Origin: Vespa crabro
Taxonomy: Eukaryota; Arthropoda; Insecta; Hymenoptera; Vespidae
Length of the DNA: 64,000 nt
Assembly: GCF_910589235.1 (NCBI RefSeq)
Contig: NC_060964.1
Location: forward strand, 8,428,207-8,492,206
Direction: 5' to 3'
The stretch's first letter is position 1; each line of letters begins with the position of its first letter. Below the pieces are notes generated by a model, which saw only the letters and a list, made by a program, of their open reading frames with translations, was not told where the DNA came from and did no database searches. The position numbers were made by a program, and so were the translations under genes. Shown here piece by piece: positions 15,399-28,312 of the stretch.

Positions 15399-15803
15399 AA
15401 CAAAAGAGAAAAAGGGAAAAGAAAAGAAAGCAAATAATGTCCAAACGATTAATCTCGTCCGATTCTCCGTTTATAGGTTCCATGACGGCGCAATGCATAA
15501 GAGAAAAAGTAAAATAAACGGTGCAACGAGTATTCTATTGCACACGAACAGCATGAATTCGAACGAAATGAGAAACAAAAACTACAACGATTTCTATGCT
15601 GCGCACACGCGTGTATGTAGGTCCAAGAAGCGAGGCACCGGCATGTACATTGGCAGGAATTCAATAATATCTAACATTCATTCTCATCTTACGATTCGTA
15701 TCAACTGAAATTCCTACAATGGAAAATTGGAAATGACATAGAAAATGGTCATAATTAATTAACGAATAAGTTACAAAGAAATTCATCTTAAGGAGAGTTA
15801 ATA

Positions 15804-18312
15804 TTATTTCATGACTTGTGCTGCTTTTTTCGCTTTGACGAGCTCCACGAGTTCCTATGGAAAGAGAAAAAAAAGAGAGGAGAGAAAAAAAAGAAACGAA
15901 AATACAAGATATTGTTGATTAAACGTGCATAAAGTTACTTCAAAATGATATTTCTTTTGAAAACGTACCTTATACCTCCTCATACATTCTTTTTTCGTTC
16001 TAGTTGGTATGCATCCAGCTATTTGATCCCACCTATCGGGGACCGTCGTAGGATAAGTTTTCAATGCTTGCTCGAGAAGTTTTTGTTCCGCGGGCGTCCA
16101 AGCTTGCGATTCCTTCTTGACGTCTTTCGCGTCGGTCGATGATATACCATTGGAAAGAGGATGATCCAAGCGTTCCGTAAAAGCCGGCATCCTTTCTTCT
16201 ATACCCTCTTTGGTTTTCTTCTCAGCGATAAAATTATCGTATGCATTTTTATTCGCTCGTTCCTTCAGGCTCGACTTGCTAAAGTCGGTAGATTGCAAAT
16301 CTTTAGCTTTCGCCAAAACTTCCTTGGCGTCGCGCGTGATTATGCTGCTCGACGAGGTACTATGTTGATTGATAAAATTGGCCACTACTTCCCAACGTTG
16401 ATTCGTGCCAGCAGGAAACAAGTTGACGGCCTTTATCAAAAGTTGCAAATCATTTTCACTCCACGGCGCGGTATGAGCTTTTACCTGTTTCTCAGGTGTA
16501 TTACGCGCGTCATTGTTTATTATAGCAGCTCTACGTTCCGCTTCTATTTTTTGTTCCGTTTCTTCCATCAGCTCGATGAAAGCGCTCCTACCACCGTTCT
16601 GCAGTTTCCTCATAGCTTCTTCCAACTGTACTAATTTGAACAACTCGCAGATCTTTTCTACGCTCTCCATGTGCTTCAGACTTTCGGCCGAGCTATCGGC
16701 AAAGTAATTGTTAGATTTACAAATGTCACGCAGCGCCTTTCTCTCTTTCCTGAGTGCCTTTTTCTGTGCCTCCCTCTCTTGCTTCAGCGCATCCATTTTT
16801 GCACGTTCCTCGGATTCGCGCTTTTCCTTTTCCAATCTTTCCTTCTCGGCAGCGTCCCTAGCTATTCTCTCCTCTTCCTGTTGTCGAGCTTTAGCAGCCT
16901 CTTGCTTTGCCTTCTTCGCCGCTGTCTTTTTATTTTTGTCATCCTGTTGGAATTTCTTTATTCTAGGATCTACGTTATAGGCCATATCAACTAGGGTACG
17001 TATCCTTGCCATTTCTTCCTTCTTTCGTTTTGCTCTCGTAGCTTTATTCTTTTTCTCGATCCACTTACGCATGTCTCGGCTGAAACAAACGTCGTTCGTT
17101 ATAATAATATACAATCTTTATGCGCGGGAAATATAATGTTCGAATACACTTACTCTTGCCCACTCTCTTTATCCTCTTCATCGAGATACGAGTATTCGCG
17201 CCAAGAGTCAAAGTCGTACCAGAAAGAATAAAATCTTTCTACTTTATCCCTGGGCGTGTTTGGCCCACCTAAAAGCGGGACCGGCTTTTTGGTAGACCAT
17301 CTGGCGTTATCCTTAAATGCTTTACCCATGATATCGTAAAAATTATTTCTACATTCCTTCTCGTCCGGTAAATCATCGTTAAAATAAGGATCTATGCTGT
17401 CGTAACTACGTCTTTTCGTCGAATTTCCAAGTGTCTCCCATGCACGAGTAATGCAAGTGAAGTAGTCATCGTCCGGTCGTATTTCCTCTCCCAATGCCTT
17501 ACGCTTATCCGGATGATGCTTCAATATCTTTTGTTTATCTGAAATCAGCGTTTAATAGAAATCCACATGTTTATTAGATTATGGATGATTATGGATCTGC
17601 AAACGACATAACACCTACGTTCACGTATAGAGTATACTTTGAACTGTCTTTACGTACAAGCCCTTTTAATAATATCTTCGGTTGCCTTGTGCCTAAGTTT
17701 TCTCAACCCTAACACCGCGTAATGGTCTTGATCTTTCCATTCCTTTGGATCCAACGATCTTAAATATTCGAGGTCGTCTTCAAATTCGTATTGAGACAAA
17801 TCTTCTTCCCCGTCGGATGATTCTGATAATCTGTCGGGTGCAAGGCAGCGATGGAAGTGTGCTTTCCAAGCTTGTGCGGTCGAATACAAAACCACTGCTC
17901 CTGCCGTTGATATCATTAGGTTGTCCGATCGATCTGTATAACGACAAATGTTATTATTTTATTATAAAATTTTTCAAAGAAAATTTATACGCCCTGACAA
18001 AATATACATGGGTTAAGATTCAGAGACGGCTACAATCGGATTTATTTGTCCATAATAAATTATCCAATAACAACGTGCTACATACCGGTTTAACGCACTC
18101 TATTAAAATAAATTAATTAATAATTGAATAAATTTATACAAAACGATGATACGAGGATTACATACAAAAGGATTTTCCATGTTCAAACGAGTTTTCTAGG
18201 TAAACCTAACCTCTCAAGGCCGGGCTCGAAGAAAAGATGACCGAAAATTCAATAACTCACCGGATCTAGAATTAAAAGTATTACTATCATCATTTCTTGT
18301 TCCATCCGTCAT
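15804..18312 (-). CDS. DNAJC2: DnaJ homolog subfamily C member 2 (zuotin / MPP11)
   Basis: Ribosome-associated J-protein that, with an Hsp70 partner, chaperones nascent chains; family members also act on chromatin. Five exons on the minus strand join in phase: 18261-18312, 17658-17933, 17154-17538, 15969-17079, 15804-15854. They total 1875 nt, or 624 residues, against about 620 in human DNAJC2. In order: an N-terminal extension; the J domain starting near DPKEWKDQDHYAVLGL (about residue 73) with the HPD catalytic tripeptide in LKHHPDKRK; the zuotin homology region with FYSFWYDFDSWREYSYLDEE; a long Lys/Glu coiled region; and two SANT domains near residues 442-490 (PWSENDLQLLIKAVNLFPAG) and 562-612 (AWTPAEQKLLEQALKTYP). 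It ends KELVELVKAKKAAQVMK. The first ATG follows an in-frame-compatible short exon (MTDGTRND), so the start is likely but less certain than the rest. Confidence 0.95.
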
Positions 18313-18992
18313 TATTACTTAACTACAGGATATTTCTCAAAGGAGCTAATATTAAAATTACTTTAAAGAGAAAGGACGATGCAAATGAAACTTTCAGGAT
18401 ATGGACATACTCGACTAAACGAGCGGTTCGCATTTCGATTATGCGAAATCCAATGATACGAATACTCGTCAAAACTATACGCTAGCTTACGCGCGTGCGA
18501 TCTCAGCGACCTCAGTACGGACAAAATATGAACTATTAAAAACGTAATAGGGGAAACTGTCGTATCGTTCCTATAGGTTGTATACCTCTCTAACGCGTAA
18601 CCGGTGACAATCGAGTGCGAGAGAAATTTTTCCATTTGGTAAAAGTAATGCAATCAATCGATCTGACGAAAAGCGACGAAAAAAATCATACGTCAGACTA
18701 TACTTCTCCGAAGACACCTTCGACTAGATTCAAAAGTGTTTTTTCATTTTAAACGAATTCATTATTTTTCTCTCAAATTAATATGAATAATTAAAGCGTA
18801 TTTAAAAGAGAGAGCCGAAGATTCTAAGAAAGTTACATATAAGACGGCATTTAATACCATCGTTTAAGTATTATTTCATCCTATTGAGTATCAATTGATT
18901 GTAAACAATTGTTTGAGAAAATTCTTTAATTAATTTAATGAGATCCTAAGATGATCCATTTTCGTTGACATTAAACGAAAGCGCACGTTTAA

Positions 18993-19042
18993 AGCGTCGA
19001 TTTCAAAATTCAATTCTATTTCATTTGAAAATCGTTTTACGC
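18993..19042. repeat. Hairpin 1 (inverted repeat)
   Basis: Left arm GCGTCGATTTCAAAAT (about 18994-19009) is mirrored by ATTTGAAAATCG and TTTTACGC (19023-19041) around a short AT-rich loop, with a small bulge in the right arm. Confidence 0.6.
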
Positions 19043-19080
19043 TCAAGCGTTCATATGAGAATCAATACTGAGGAATACGA

Positions 19081-19136
19081 GCTTCTTCCCTAAAGCTCGT
19101 TTGTCGCGTAAAGAAAGCGTTTACGCCAAGAAGAGC
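19081..19136. repeat. Hairpin 2 (nested inverted repeats)
   Basis: The inner stem GCGTAAA (19106-19112) pairs perfectly with TTTACGC (19120-19126). The outer GCTTCTT (19081-19087) can pair with AAGAAGAGC (19128-19136) with a bulge. Confidence 0.5.
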
Positions 19137-19152
19137 CTATTTTCAGGGGTAC

Positions 19153-19401
19153 ATTCTTGATCGATTTCTATGAACGAGCTCTCATATTAAAGAGGAAGGT
19201 TTAAGCGAGGACATGGCTTTCTTGTTATTTTTAAAACGGCTTTAATGTTTGTGCATAAACCATTTTGGAAGAAACACTGTTCTCTTATACGATATTTTTC
19301 AAAGAACATAAAGCTCTTTCAAAAAAAATCGAAAAAGCCACGTCCTCGCTTAAACCTTTGTCTTTGAAAGGAGATCTCATTCGTCAAAATCGATCAAGAA
19401 T
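19153..19401. repeat. Hairpin 3: long inverted repeat with arms of about 100 bp
   Basis: Position i pairs with position 38554-i without gaps over at least the outer 68 bases. By hand count 57 of 68 match, including a perfect outer 15-mer (ATTCTTGATCGATTT) and a 23-mer block beginning GGTTTAAGCGAGGAC with one mismatch (19198-19220 versus 19334-19356). Weaker similarity continues inward to a loop of about 45-50 bp. No protein frame or terminal target-site duplication was recognised. Confidence 0.8.
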
Positions 19402-20325
19402 TACGTCTGTTTTCATCGTTGGTATAAATCATTGGAAAATCAGAATCGTAATGAAGAACCGTAATCATTTTAAAACCATTGACGAATATTGTACTTCGTT
19501 ATATATTACGTTTCACGTATAAAAGTGAATTGTTGACGAGAAACATAGGCAAAGATGAAAAATAATCGAAAATATTATATAAATCATTGAGAAGAATAAT
19601 TGACATTTCTTCGTTCGTATAAATGTTTCTCCTTTATTGTAACAATATCTCAGGGTTCTCACGCAACTACGATAGGGACAATGGATAAATCGATTAAATA
19701 ACTACACAACATTTAGACTTTGACCTATTAGATCTTTCGGATATACATAAGGCACAAGTATATTTATTTTTATTCAATTTTCTATACATGTAAAAATATA
19801 TTTAAAATTTTGGTCTCTTTTATCATTATCTCATTTTCAAATAATTTATTTGGAATTATAAAGATCTATTATAGATATTATCCAGTAAGATTAATTTGGA
19901 CGGACATAGGTAGTAAGAAAAAACGCGAATTTTATTGGATTCTCGTGTTCTGTTATACTGGGAAGACAGGAAAATGCTCGATACATGCTTGGATGCTACT
20001 AAATGCATGATATTAATTAACGGCAAAGTAACAGGCAAGCAATGACCATTATCCAGATTTATACTACTAAAACTTAACGATGCATAAATTTGTGGAAATT
20101 ATTAAAAAGGGGCGAGGAGGAAAGAAAAAAGAAAAGAAAAAAGAAAAAAGGACTATACGCTAAAATGATTTTCACGAGGAATAAGTTAAAAGCACAAACA
20201 TTCTCTAACGTCGAATGATCGAACGAGAGTAATAAGGGGCGCCTCACATTGCGAATAAAATGACATTATTTAACAGAGATAATATATATATATCAGTTCG
20301 ATTGGAAGAATACGTGTGGATTTTC

Positions 20326-23104
20326 TCACTGATGTCCAGGAGACGATAGGCGCCTTTGCGTTTGAAATGGATTCTGTAGTAAACGAGGTGAACACTCGAT
20401 GACACGCAACAACAACGAATCTATGTAATCTTCCAAATCGACCATACGTTTCTTTTTGTCCGCTACCTCCGCTTGAAGCTGTAGCGTCAGTTCTATCAAA
20501 TCCTAAAGGAACATGAACGACGATTCATTATTATATAATGCGATAGAAGAAGATTCTCTTCTTTGTACAAATATAAATATATGTATATATTATTACTTCT
20601 CTAGATTTCCCGTCAAATTGAGAAAGAATTTCATGGGATAGCCGATGTTTAGTTAAATGTTCGCCCTTAAACGCGTCCTCTCCCCCTATAATGATCCTTT
20701 CCGAGGAGGAAGGACGATTCTTCTCCTCTTTGATTTCTTTGGTTTTGTTCTCCCTCTCTTTATTCTTCTTATCCTTCTTCGCGTTCTTCTCCTCCCTTGG
20801 ACTCCGCGTGACAAACTTCTCCTCCCTCTTATCCTTCAAATTATTCTCCTTGGAAAATTTATCCTTGATCAAAGCCGGCTTCTCGTCTTTGTTATTAATC
20901 TTCTGTTGGATAATTTCACGCGGAGCTGGACTCGGAGGTTCCGAGGTGTCTCTAAATCTAGACGACGGCGATGGCGAGTGCGTTGGCGAGAGATCCGACC
21001 TATCGTCCTTCGGCTCATCTACCAGAATCTTTGGATTATTCAGCTTGGTACTTTCCCATCTGTATCAACGGGGTAGCGGAAGGAAAAGAAAATAAATGTA
21101 GAGTTTAGGACATAATTAGGATATAAGAGAGACGATTTGGAAAATGACCTCTTGGGAGCGTTAGACTGTTTCCCATAAAGTTTCAGGCCCCATTCGTCCT
21201 CCTTTTGATTGTCGATTTTGGATAGGGACGAAGTCGAGGAACTCGTGGCGAAACGCGGCGGCTTGTTGGGGGCCACGTTGGCCGGTGCCGTTTGTTGTTG
21301 TTGTTGCTCGTGGCCGACATTGTTGCGACCGAAGGAGGTAGCGGATGCGACCGACGTCACGCTGTTGCTTTTCTTCGTACCGTTTACAGTAGCAACCGTC
21401 GGCGGCGCATTCAACGATGAGGCTGAACTCTTGTGGGACAGATCATCGAACTGAAATGGATTAGCGTGAGGTGATAATGAGCGTCGTAAAAATACGTTAT
21501 TTATTCCAAAATTATATATCAGATTATAATCGCTCACCGTAAATTCATCCTCGTCCTCACTGATCACACCAGGATCGGCTTCCCCGGGTTCTTGGCTGGT
21601 CGCACGAAATCCATTCTCTTCTTCCCTTTCGTCCAAATTCTCTTTGTTCAATTTATTTTTGCTCTTTCCTTTGACGCGATTACCAATAGACTTGGCTAAT
21701 TTTTTCAATCCCTTTCGCTTCTCGATACTACCTATACTCAACAAACTACCCCCGATGGATTGGGCCGCGGTCGACAATTGTCCGAGGGAACTTTTGTGTC
21801 GTTCCTTCCTCGTGAGATCGGTCAAACTTCCAGCCTTCACTATAAAGCCAATCCTCACTTCGAGTTCGCCCCTGTCTTTCGTATTCTCTTTACCCGGTTT
21901 ACTGCACAACGTATACCTAATAGAAACAAGACGCAACGCTCACGTTAGAATCTAATAGGCGAGAGAAACTATGAGCTCAGGTCGGAGAAGATTATTTTTC
22001 TTCGTACAATCACAGGTTTACGCATCACGTATGCATAAAGTGTGCACGTACGTTGGCTTCTGTCCAACGTAGCCCGTTTACGGCTCGCCTCTTATAAACT
22101 CTCATCGTGTGCTCAATTTTAATATTAGATCTAATCTCGCACACACGCATACGCGGCGTATATGCACCGAGAATTTCATCTTCTCTGGTGAAACGTTATT
22201 AGCGCGCGCGCGCGCGCACACCACACACAAATAGTCGGTGAAAGCAACCGTATCTCCGTATAAAATCGATCCATCTCCGATAGTTTCACTTTACGTACCA
22301 TCTATTCTTGGGTCTCTCGTAAACGTCGAAACTCGCCAAGGGAATGCTAACGGTGCCGAGAAATTCATCGACGCCGAGGAAGTTACGGTGCAATGCCGTG
22401 AGGACGATTTCCGCGGTATTTCCTTGTTCTGGTATGGCCAGTTCGCATTCCTCGTGCCATTCCACGTCCTTGGAAGCCTTCTCTTTCACCGAGGTCTGGT
22501 ACTTTTCCTTGCCGAGGGCAATCGTCACGAAGCAATCGTTGCTCTCTGCGTTAAGATAGGTTAAAAGTTTACGTGTGGGTGGTGAACGGGGGAAATCTCG
22601 ATCTCGGTTGATTAAGGAAAAAGGAATTCGCTCGATACGAAAAAGACTTTATTTTCTCTATTTATTGCTTTTTACATTTTATTCTCGTAACGCCCCATAA
22701 CTCGAGGAACGTCGATTTCTCGCGATAAATGCCACGCGAATTACGTCCGAGCGTTACGGCATTCGAGGTATTCTTAACCTCTGTTGCAATCTTATTTACT
22801 TTGGAACGACCAAGGAAAAGTCGAACTGCTTACGCGCTTACCTAAGCTAAATGAGAAATACTTAACCTCAAAACTCCAACTCGACATTATAATATCTGGG
22901 TCAACGATGCGACAGTCAAGTTCAACAAGACGGATAAAATTGGTCGTCAAACTGCAAATGTGTGTATTATTAATTACTCGTCACGAAACTCGATCCCGCT
23001 GACGCGTTCGTTATTCGTCCGATTACATCGATTTATATGGAACACTTGGCGAATAAGGAGATTCTTTTTAATACGCATATCCTGTTGTGCTCTCTCTCTC
23101 TCTC

Positions 23105-23136
<32 letters not shown>

Positions 23137-25155
23137 TACATATATACTCACTGTTTTTTCCTTTGGTCAATAGCCCCTTCGCTCTTTGAACTGCGAACAA
23201 AATCAAAATTATTCCTATTAGTTCTCGTCCGATATTATTTTTGTCTGGTCTATTCTCTAAATCTTTCCCTTTTTTTTTACCATCGCTTGACTTTCATCAG
23301 CCGCATACCAGGCTCGCTTTATAACTTTCCGAACGCGATCGCGTTCACTCTTATCGGGAAGTTTGACGAGAAAAAGTTTTCTACGTTGGTATGTATCCAT
23401 GTATCTCGGTTACCGCCCCACTGCATATTATATACATATATACGCCCCTAGCAATCTCTCTACGCCTATAACGAAAAGAAAAGACGAATCCGATTTTCTC
23501 TTTGGAATGAATTCGTTTGCTTCCTTGAGAAAATTCCTCTCTCGCATACTTTCGTGATTAGAAGTTCGAGTCGTATGGGTCAAAGTCCATAAAGGAAGAC
23601 CTAACCGTCAGTCAAATGTCGTCCAGGTTGGAAGCGTGCATTTTTTAACGCTCGTTGCGTCCAACGACGTAGCAACGAATACCGTCGCACGCCGCCTCTC
23701 AAAGAGACACATTGGCTCTCGTTAAACTTTCGATGTAAAAAATGGATAATAAACGAAACGAATTATTCGTCAATTTGCTTTTAACAAATGCGTAAACAAT
23801 GAAATCCGATGGAAGATGCGTCACGATTCCGATCTATATTAGAGAATAGAAATTTTTAACAAGGGCCTGTCGCCAAACGACTACGTTACTGATCGAAGGG
23901 AGTTAGCGGTCCGTACACGCGAACGAAAAGGGGAGCAACACACCGGGTCGTGTTATACGAGAGCTTTCACACGACTATTTTCTATAGGGATATTAAGGCA
24001 TCGAGAAAACGGCGAAACCGTGCGGCCATCTTGCACGAAGAAGATCACCTATGCATGTACACACACACACGCGCGCGCGCACGTGTTGTTTGCGTGTATA
24101 TATACGCGCGTATGCCTACGATGATAATTGACGCTCGTCATATATTCTTCGTGTTAAGCTCGTGGCAAAAAACCTTTCTACCACGGCTCTCTGGATCTCA
24201 AGCGTGAAACCGTTAGCTCGAATCTGTCGACTCGTAGAGAGCTGAAAATAATCTCTCTGAAAAAACAAAAATATTATTACAAATATTTGCCTTTCTATTT
24301 TGCTTTTCTTTGGGACACACGCGTATTATCGAGATTGTTTATGTATTTTTCTTGAAAACTTATCGTCCGGTCGAACTGTCCATTGGCGTTTGAGGTCAGC
24401 GAGAAATAAACACGTTAAGAGAAATGCATGGATATCGCATAACCCGTTATCCACGGACGTATCAAACGTTAGGAATATTTGAAAAGATGTTTCTACGTGT
24501 TTGAACGTATACCAGGGTAAAGTAAATTTAGAAACGAAAACATTTGCAATAATATCGGATAAGTCAACGTATGATAGAAAAAGAACAACGATATGTTTTT
24601 ATACGGTTCGTTCGCTCGTCCTTCGAGAGCGAGAATTAGGCGCGCATTTTCGAACGCGATAAGCGCGGGAGAAGGAGCGCCTTTCTTTCTTTACATAGAG
24701 ACGATCTAATCGTCCTTGGACGTCTCGATAGGCGTTTCATCGAAAACATTTGACGGAAAACGATGGAGGAGGAAATCATGTCATATCGTTCGTACTAAGG
24801 AAATCCGTTGCTCTTAATATCGAAGCCACCGCAGACGAGGACGATGGTTCGGCTTTCTAAATGCATTCCACGATCAACGTGGTGATAGTACTTGGAAAGG
24901 TTTCATCCGCCTACATCTCGACGGAGGACAAACACGTAACTACTCGGCTTACGTGTTCTATTAATCGACTTTACTAATATATAGCTCTTCTAACCTTTTC
25001 TTATTTCATACCCTCTTCGTTCGTCTATCTATCTGTGAATTTATCTATCTCTCTTGCTCCGAGCCACCTGTCGAGTCATTGGCATGATCCAAACCTTATG
25101 ACGTATCCATTCGTCGACTCTTACCTGTCACTTGTACGTGAGTAGGACTCCACAT
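20326..25155 (-). CDS. Rip11: Rab11 family-interacting protein, class I (Rip11)
   Basis: Effector that links Rab11 on recycling endosomes to membrane delivery. Minus-strand exons: 25125-25155 (MWSPTHVQVT start), 22299-22545, 21538-21916, 21149-21450, 20597-21059, 20326-20502. The second and third encode the C2 domain (VTIALGKEKYQTSVKEKAS, NFLGVDEFLGTVSIPLASFD, NRW-YTLCSKPGK). The middle is Ser/Lys-rich and disordered. The last exon is the C-terminal Rab11-binding helix, with the signature KKRMVDLEDYIDSLLLRVIE. Phases agree for all exons from 22299 downward. Between 25125 and 22545 the family has another 15-20 residues (an ARGLxxKGKxGT-like strand) that I could not find, so one small exon is missing from the model or absent from the sequence. 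C2 plus RBD without EF-hands makes it class I (FIP1/2/5-like). Confidence 0.88.
21451..21537 (-). other. Rip11: 87-bp in-frame intron or retained coding segment of Rip11
   Basis: On the minus strand this stretch begins GTGAGC after an ACG codon and ends TTTCAG before TTC, with a CTAAT branch-site-like motif just upstream. It is a good small intron. It is also 29 codons long without a stop and in frame with both neighbours. Retention adds a segment ending SLSPHANPFQ. No other AG lies inside that could serve as acceptor. Confidence 0.65.
22546..25124 (-). other. Rip11: Rip11 intron(s) with an unlocated exon
   Basis: About 2.6 kb between the start-codon exon and the main C2 exon. It holds a CT/TA/CA microsatellite at 23093-23136 and a short AC/GC tract near 24058-24082. 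Neither strand gives a convincing exon, although the C2 family predicts a short one here. Confidence 0.5.
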
Positions 25156-25422
25156 TTTCGGTCTAATTTGGCTGGCGATTTGTCTCGTCGAGTACGTCAA
25201 GTTTCTCTCTTCTCTCTCTATCTTTGTCTACTTAACCAAAAAATACGCACGACGCGCGTTCCTACGTGTCTTGCGCATTCTACGAGACGGTCGCTTTCAA
25301 CACCCATGCGAGAGTGGCTTTGTAATAGGTTAAATGTATAAAAGACGCTCGCCGTACCGTACGGTGGCATCGACTACGATCAACTACGACTCTTACGATT
25401 CTTCCAACAACCGCTACGTCTA

Positions 25423-25424
<2 letters not shown>

Positions 25425-25457
<33 letters not shown>

Positions 25458-25463
25458 TCTCTC
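25425..25463. repeat. (CT)n microsatellite
   Basis: Nearly pure CT run with one CC interruption, upstream of Rip11. Confidence 0.93.
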
Positions 25464-25860
25464 ATCTGTCAGCATGCTAGCCAGCGCGCACTCTTCGCGC
25501 GCAGACCGCACTTACTGCCATGCCAGGTGCGGCACGAAATCGACTTGGGCCACTAGCTTGCAAATTTGCGTTCAGGTCGGTAAAATTGACAAACTGCCAG
25601 GTACGTTCCATTATCGGCCTTTTTTTTAAATTATTAGCATCAGTGATTTCACGTACCAACGATGAAAGTGAAATATGTTCGTTTCCTTCGTCGTTACAAC
25701 GAAAGCGCATGTATTCGTATGCATCAAACGTTTGTATATGTAAAATAAGCAAACAGTCTGCTAGTCTCACTCGTTTCTTGGATCGTCGATAAGATACGAA
25801 TACATTTACAATCTCGTAAATGAGAAAGCTTGTATGAAATTCTTATAAAACTGGTCTCTC

Positions 25861-25894
25861 TCCCCCCCCCCTCTCTCTCTCTCTCTCTCCCTCT
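25861..25894. repeat. C-run followed by (CT)n
   Basis: A run of ten or so C then CT dinucleotides. Confidence 0.9.
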
Positions 25895-26740
25895 TTAAAG
25901 ATGACAAACAAAGAATACTCATTAACTTCTTAATACTTATTTACATAGAAGATGGCCTTGCAGTATTCTATTGTTCGAAAACATGTATTTTCATAAACGA
26001 TTCTCTTGTGCGAGAAAAAATGATTAAGAGAAAGAAAATCGTATCCTCGAAATTTTTTTATCTATGGATACTCGCGCAAAAATATCGAATAATAAACGGA
26101 AACGAAAAGACGGTAGCATGATCGAACATGGACGTTCTCATAATTGCTGTGCATGGTTATCCTTGTTATTTCGTAATACCATCTCGTGACTGGCACACGG
26201 AGACGCCGTTTTATTTATGAACCGTTTAAATGGTTTAAAATGACTAACATGAAATATTGTTTGAACGTTGGAAAAAAATGGAGGAAGAAAAAAAAAAGAA
26301 CAAAAAAAAGAAAAAAAAAGAAATAATACAGACAACTCGATTACGATTTATGTAAAATAATTTTTTTTCAGCTTCGAATAAAATTTTCCATAAGAAATGG
26401 TCTTACCGATCTCTCGGAAATATTTCATTTCCGTTAATAGACGTCATCTCGAGGATCTAACCGAGCCTTTTCCTCTTATCATTTCGCTCGGTAACTTTTT
26501 GAAAAAACACGCGCAAACGTTAACGGTGTCATTGCTTTGTTCGTGTGCTTACGTCACGTTCTCACACTCTCGCCTCGTACCCATTATTACGCTGTACCGA
26601 GTTAAAGTAAATCCACGCCTTACTATTAATTAATTTGTCGACTTAAACGCAGCGAGGTTATCGCTCGTTTATCGCTTGGATACGATTCGTCTCTTCGTTT
26701 CGATGTTCGATAATTTTTCTTCAAGGTTGATAGTTTATTC

Positions 26741-26742
<2 letters not shown>

Positions 26743-26791
<49 letters not shown>
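26743..26791. repeat. (CT)n microsatellite
   Basis: Pure CT dinucleotides. Confidence 0.95.
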
Positions 26792-26794
<3 letters not shown>

Positions 26795-28257
26795 ATTATT
26801 TCGTTGGACTTTCGACGATATATAAGGCTTATCGTCGAACCGATAAAGCAGCATACTTGTAAATAATATCATTGCCGGTAATTAAAATTTCTTTTGTATG
26901 TTTATGATCATTATTCCTTATAGAGTACTGTGGACGCACACGAGCGCGTGGAAAAATGTTAAAAGTCACGTCTTTGCCTGGTTTACCAGGAATACGTGGA
27001 TATGCGCGAAGAATGCAAAGTTTTAGGATCGGCCGGTTAGCGAAATAGCTAAGGATCTCTAGCCTCTCGCGTAATTTCCTCCGACGAAATCTTGTTTTCT
27101 TCAAGACCGCACGTTTTCGATGCAACCTGCATACATTTCTCTTTTATTTCTAAGAAACAATGTCGGATACGTGCGAGCGACGATTAAAGGTCGCTTCTTT
27201 CCTGTCTCAACGCCGTCGTTCGTAAGCCCGGAAAGGCATAGCAACGCATTGCGTGATTCGTTATACACGTGTTAACAAAGCCATGATTCATCGAACTCTA
27301 CAAAGATCGGCAACAGGTGTTCCTGCTGCAATTTTATTTGCTTTTAGCGTATATGTAAATAATACATGTAAACAATACGGCTTCGAAACTTCGAAGGAAC
27401 GCAAAGTGTACGTGTATCTATGTAAACTCATTAGGTAGATTCATTAGGCGTTAATAATTTTCATAGAAATTCGTGACAGAACTAGGTAGGTTAAACGAGT
27501 GTCATAATTTGCATTAATTACGATGAACGAATTTTAATTTCTTGATCGAAATTTTTTTATTCCAGCACGTACAATACGTACGTGCCAAGCCGCATTTCCA
27601 TTATTCGACAGGTACGAAGAAATTCATGAAGCTTCGTTCACCTGTCGCATGAGGGCAGTCGTAGATACGACAACGACTAAGACGCGCCTGCCATCTTTGT
27701 CGAAACTTGGTTTTTCTCTTGCTCTCGTCTAAAGCTCGATTTAATTTCCGTCTCGTTGGAATCAACGTGTAGATTTCGAAAAAAAAAAAAAAAAAAAGAA
27801 AAAGAAACGAAAGAAAAAGGAAAAAAAGAAGACGAAAAACCAACGAGTTCGAATATACGCAAGGACTTCTGACGACATAACAAAAGCATTTGAAAGTTAT
27901 TCGTTTTTCATAAATTTTCCCATTCCGCGTTGAATTCGCGTTCGCGGATCGTTGTGTCGCGTACGTTTATCGCGACAAATGCTCCCGCTTTTCCATCTTC
28001 CTCCCTCGCTTGCTTTATCTCCCTCCTTCTCGATCGAGCTTCCCTCTCCTCGTACTAAGAGGCCCCGATACGGTTGCGAGATGACGCGATTGGTCCCTCG
28101 CGATCCCGCATACGCGCGAACCGACCTTTAGTTCGTTCGCCGCCGATCTCGTGTACGGTCGTACCTGTTGGTACCCGATTGAGCGCTCGCCGGTTAGGAA
28201 GCAGTCTAATCCCAGTCGTTTTCGAAAGATCGTCACGCGGTCTCGTACGTGCCACCG

Positions 28258-28308
28258 ATATATATATATATATGTATATATACACATACATATATATATA
28301 TATATATT
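28258..28308. repeat. (TA)n microsatellite
   Basis: TA repeat with TG and CA interruptions, immediately 5' of the candidate Sip1 TATA box. Confidence 0.93.
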
Positions 28309-28312
28309 CGGG

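Larger units (their letters stand above)
18313..20325. other. Intergenic region between DNAJC2 5' end and Rip11 3' end
   Basis: About 2 kb without a credible protein-coding exon. It should contain the DNAJC2 promoter (near 18313 and above) and the Rip11 3' UTR (below 20326). Its main structure is three closely spaced hairpins at 18993-19042, 19081-19136 and 19153-19401, listed separately. Confidence 0.6.

Noticed and set aside
25336..25343. TATAAAAG on the + strand upstream of Rip11
   Set aside because: Looks like a TATA box but faces away from Rip11, and no + strand gene starts soon after it.
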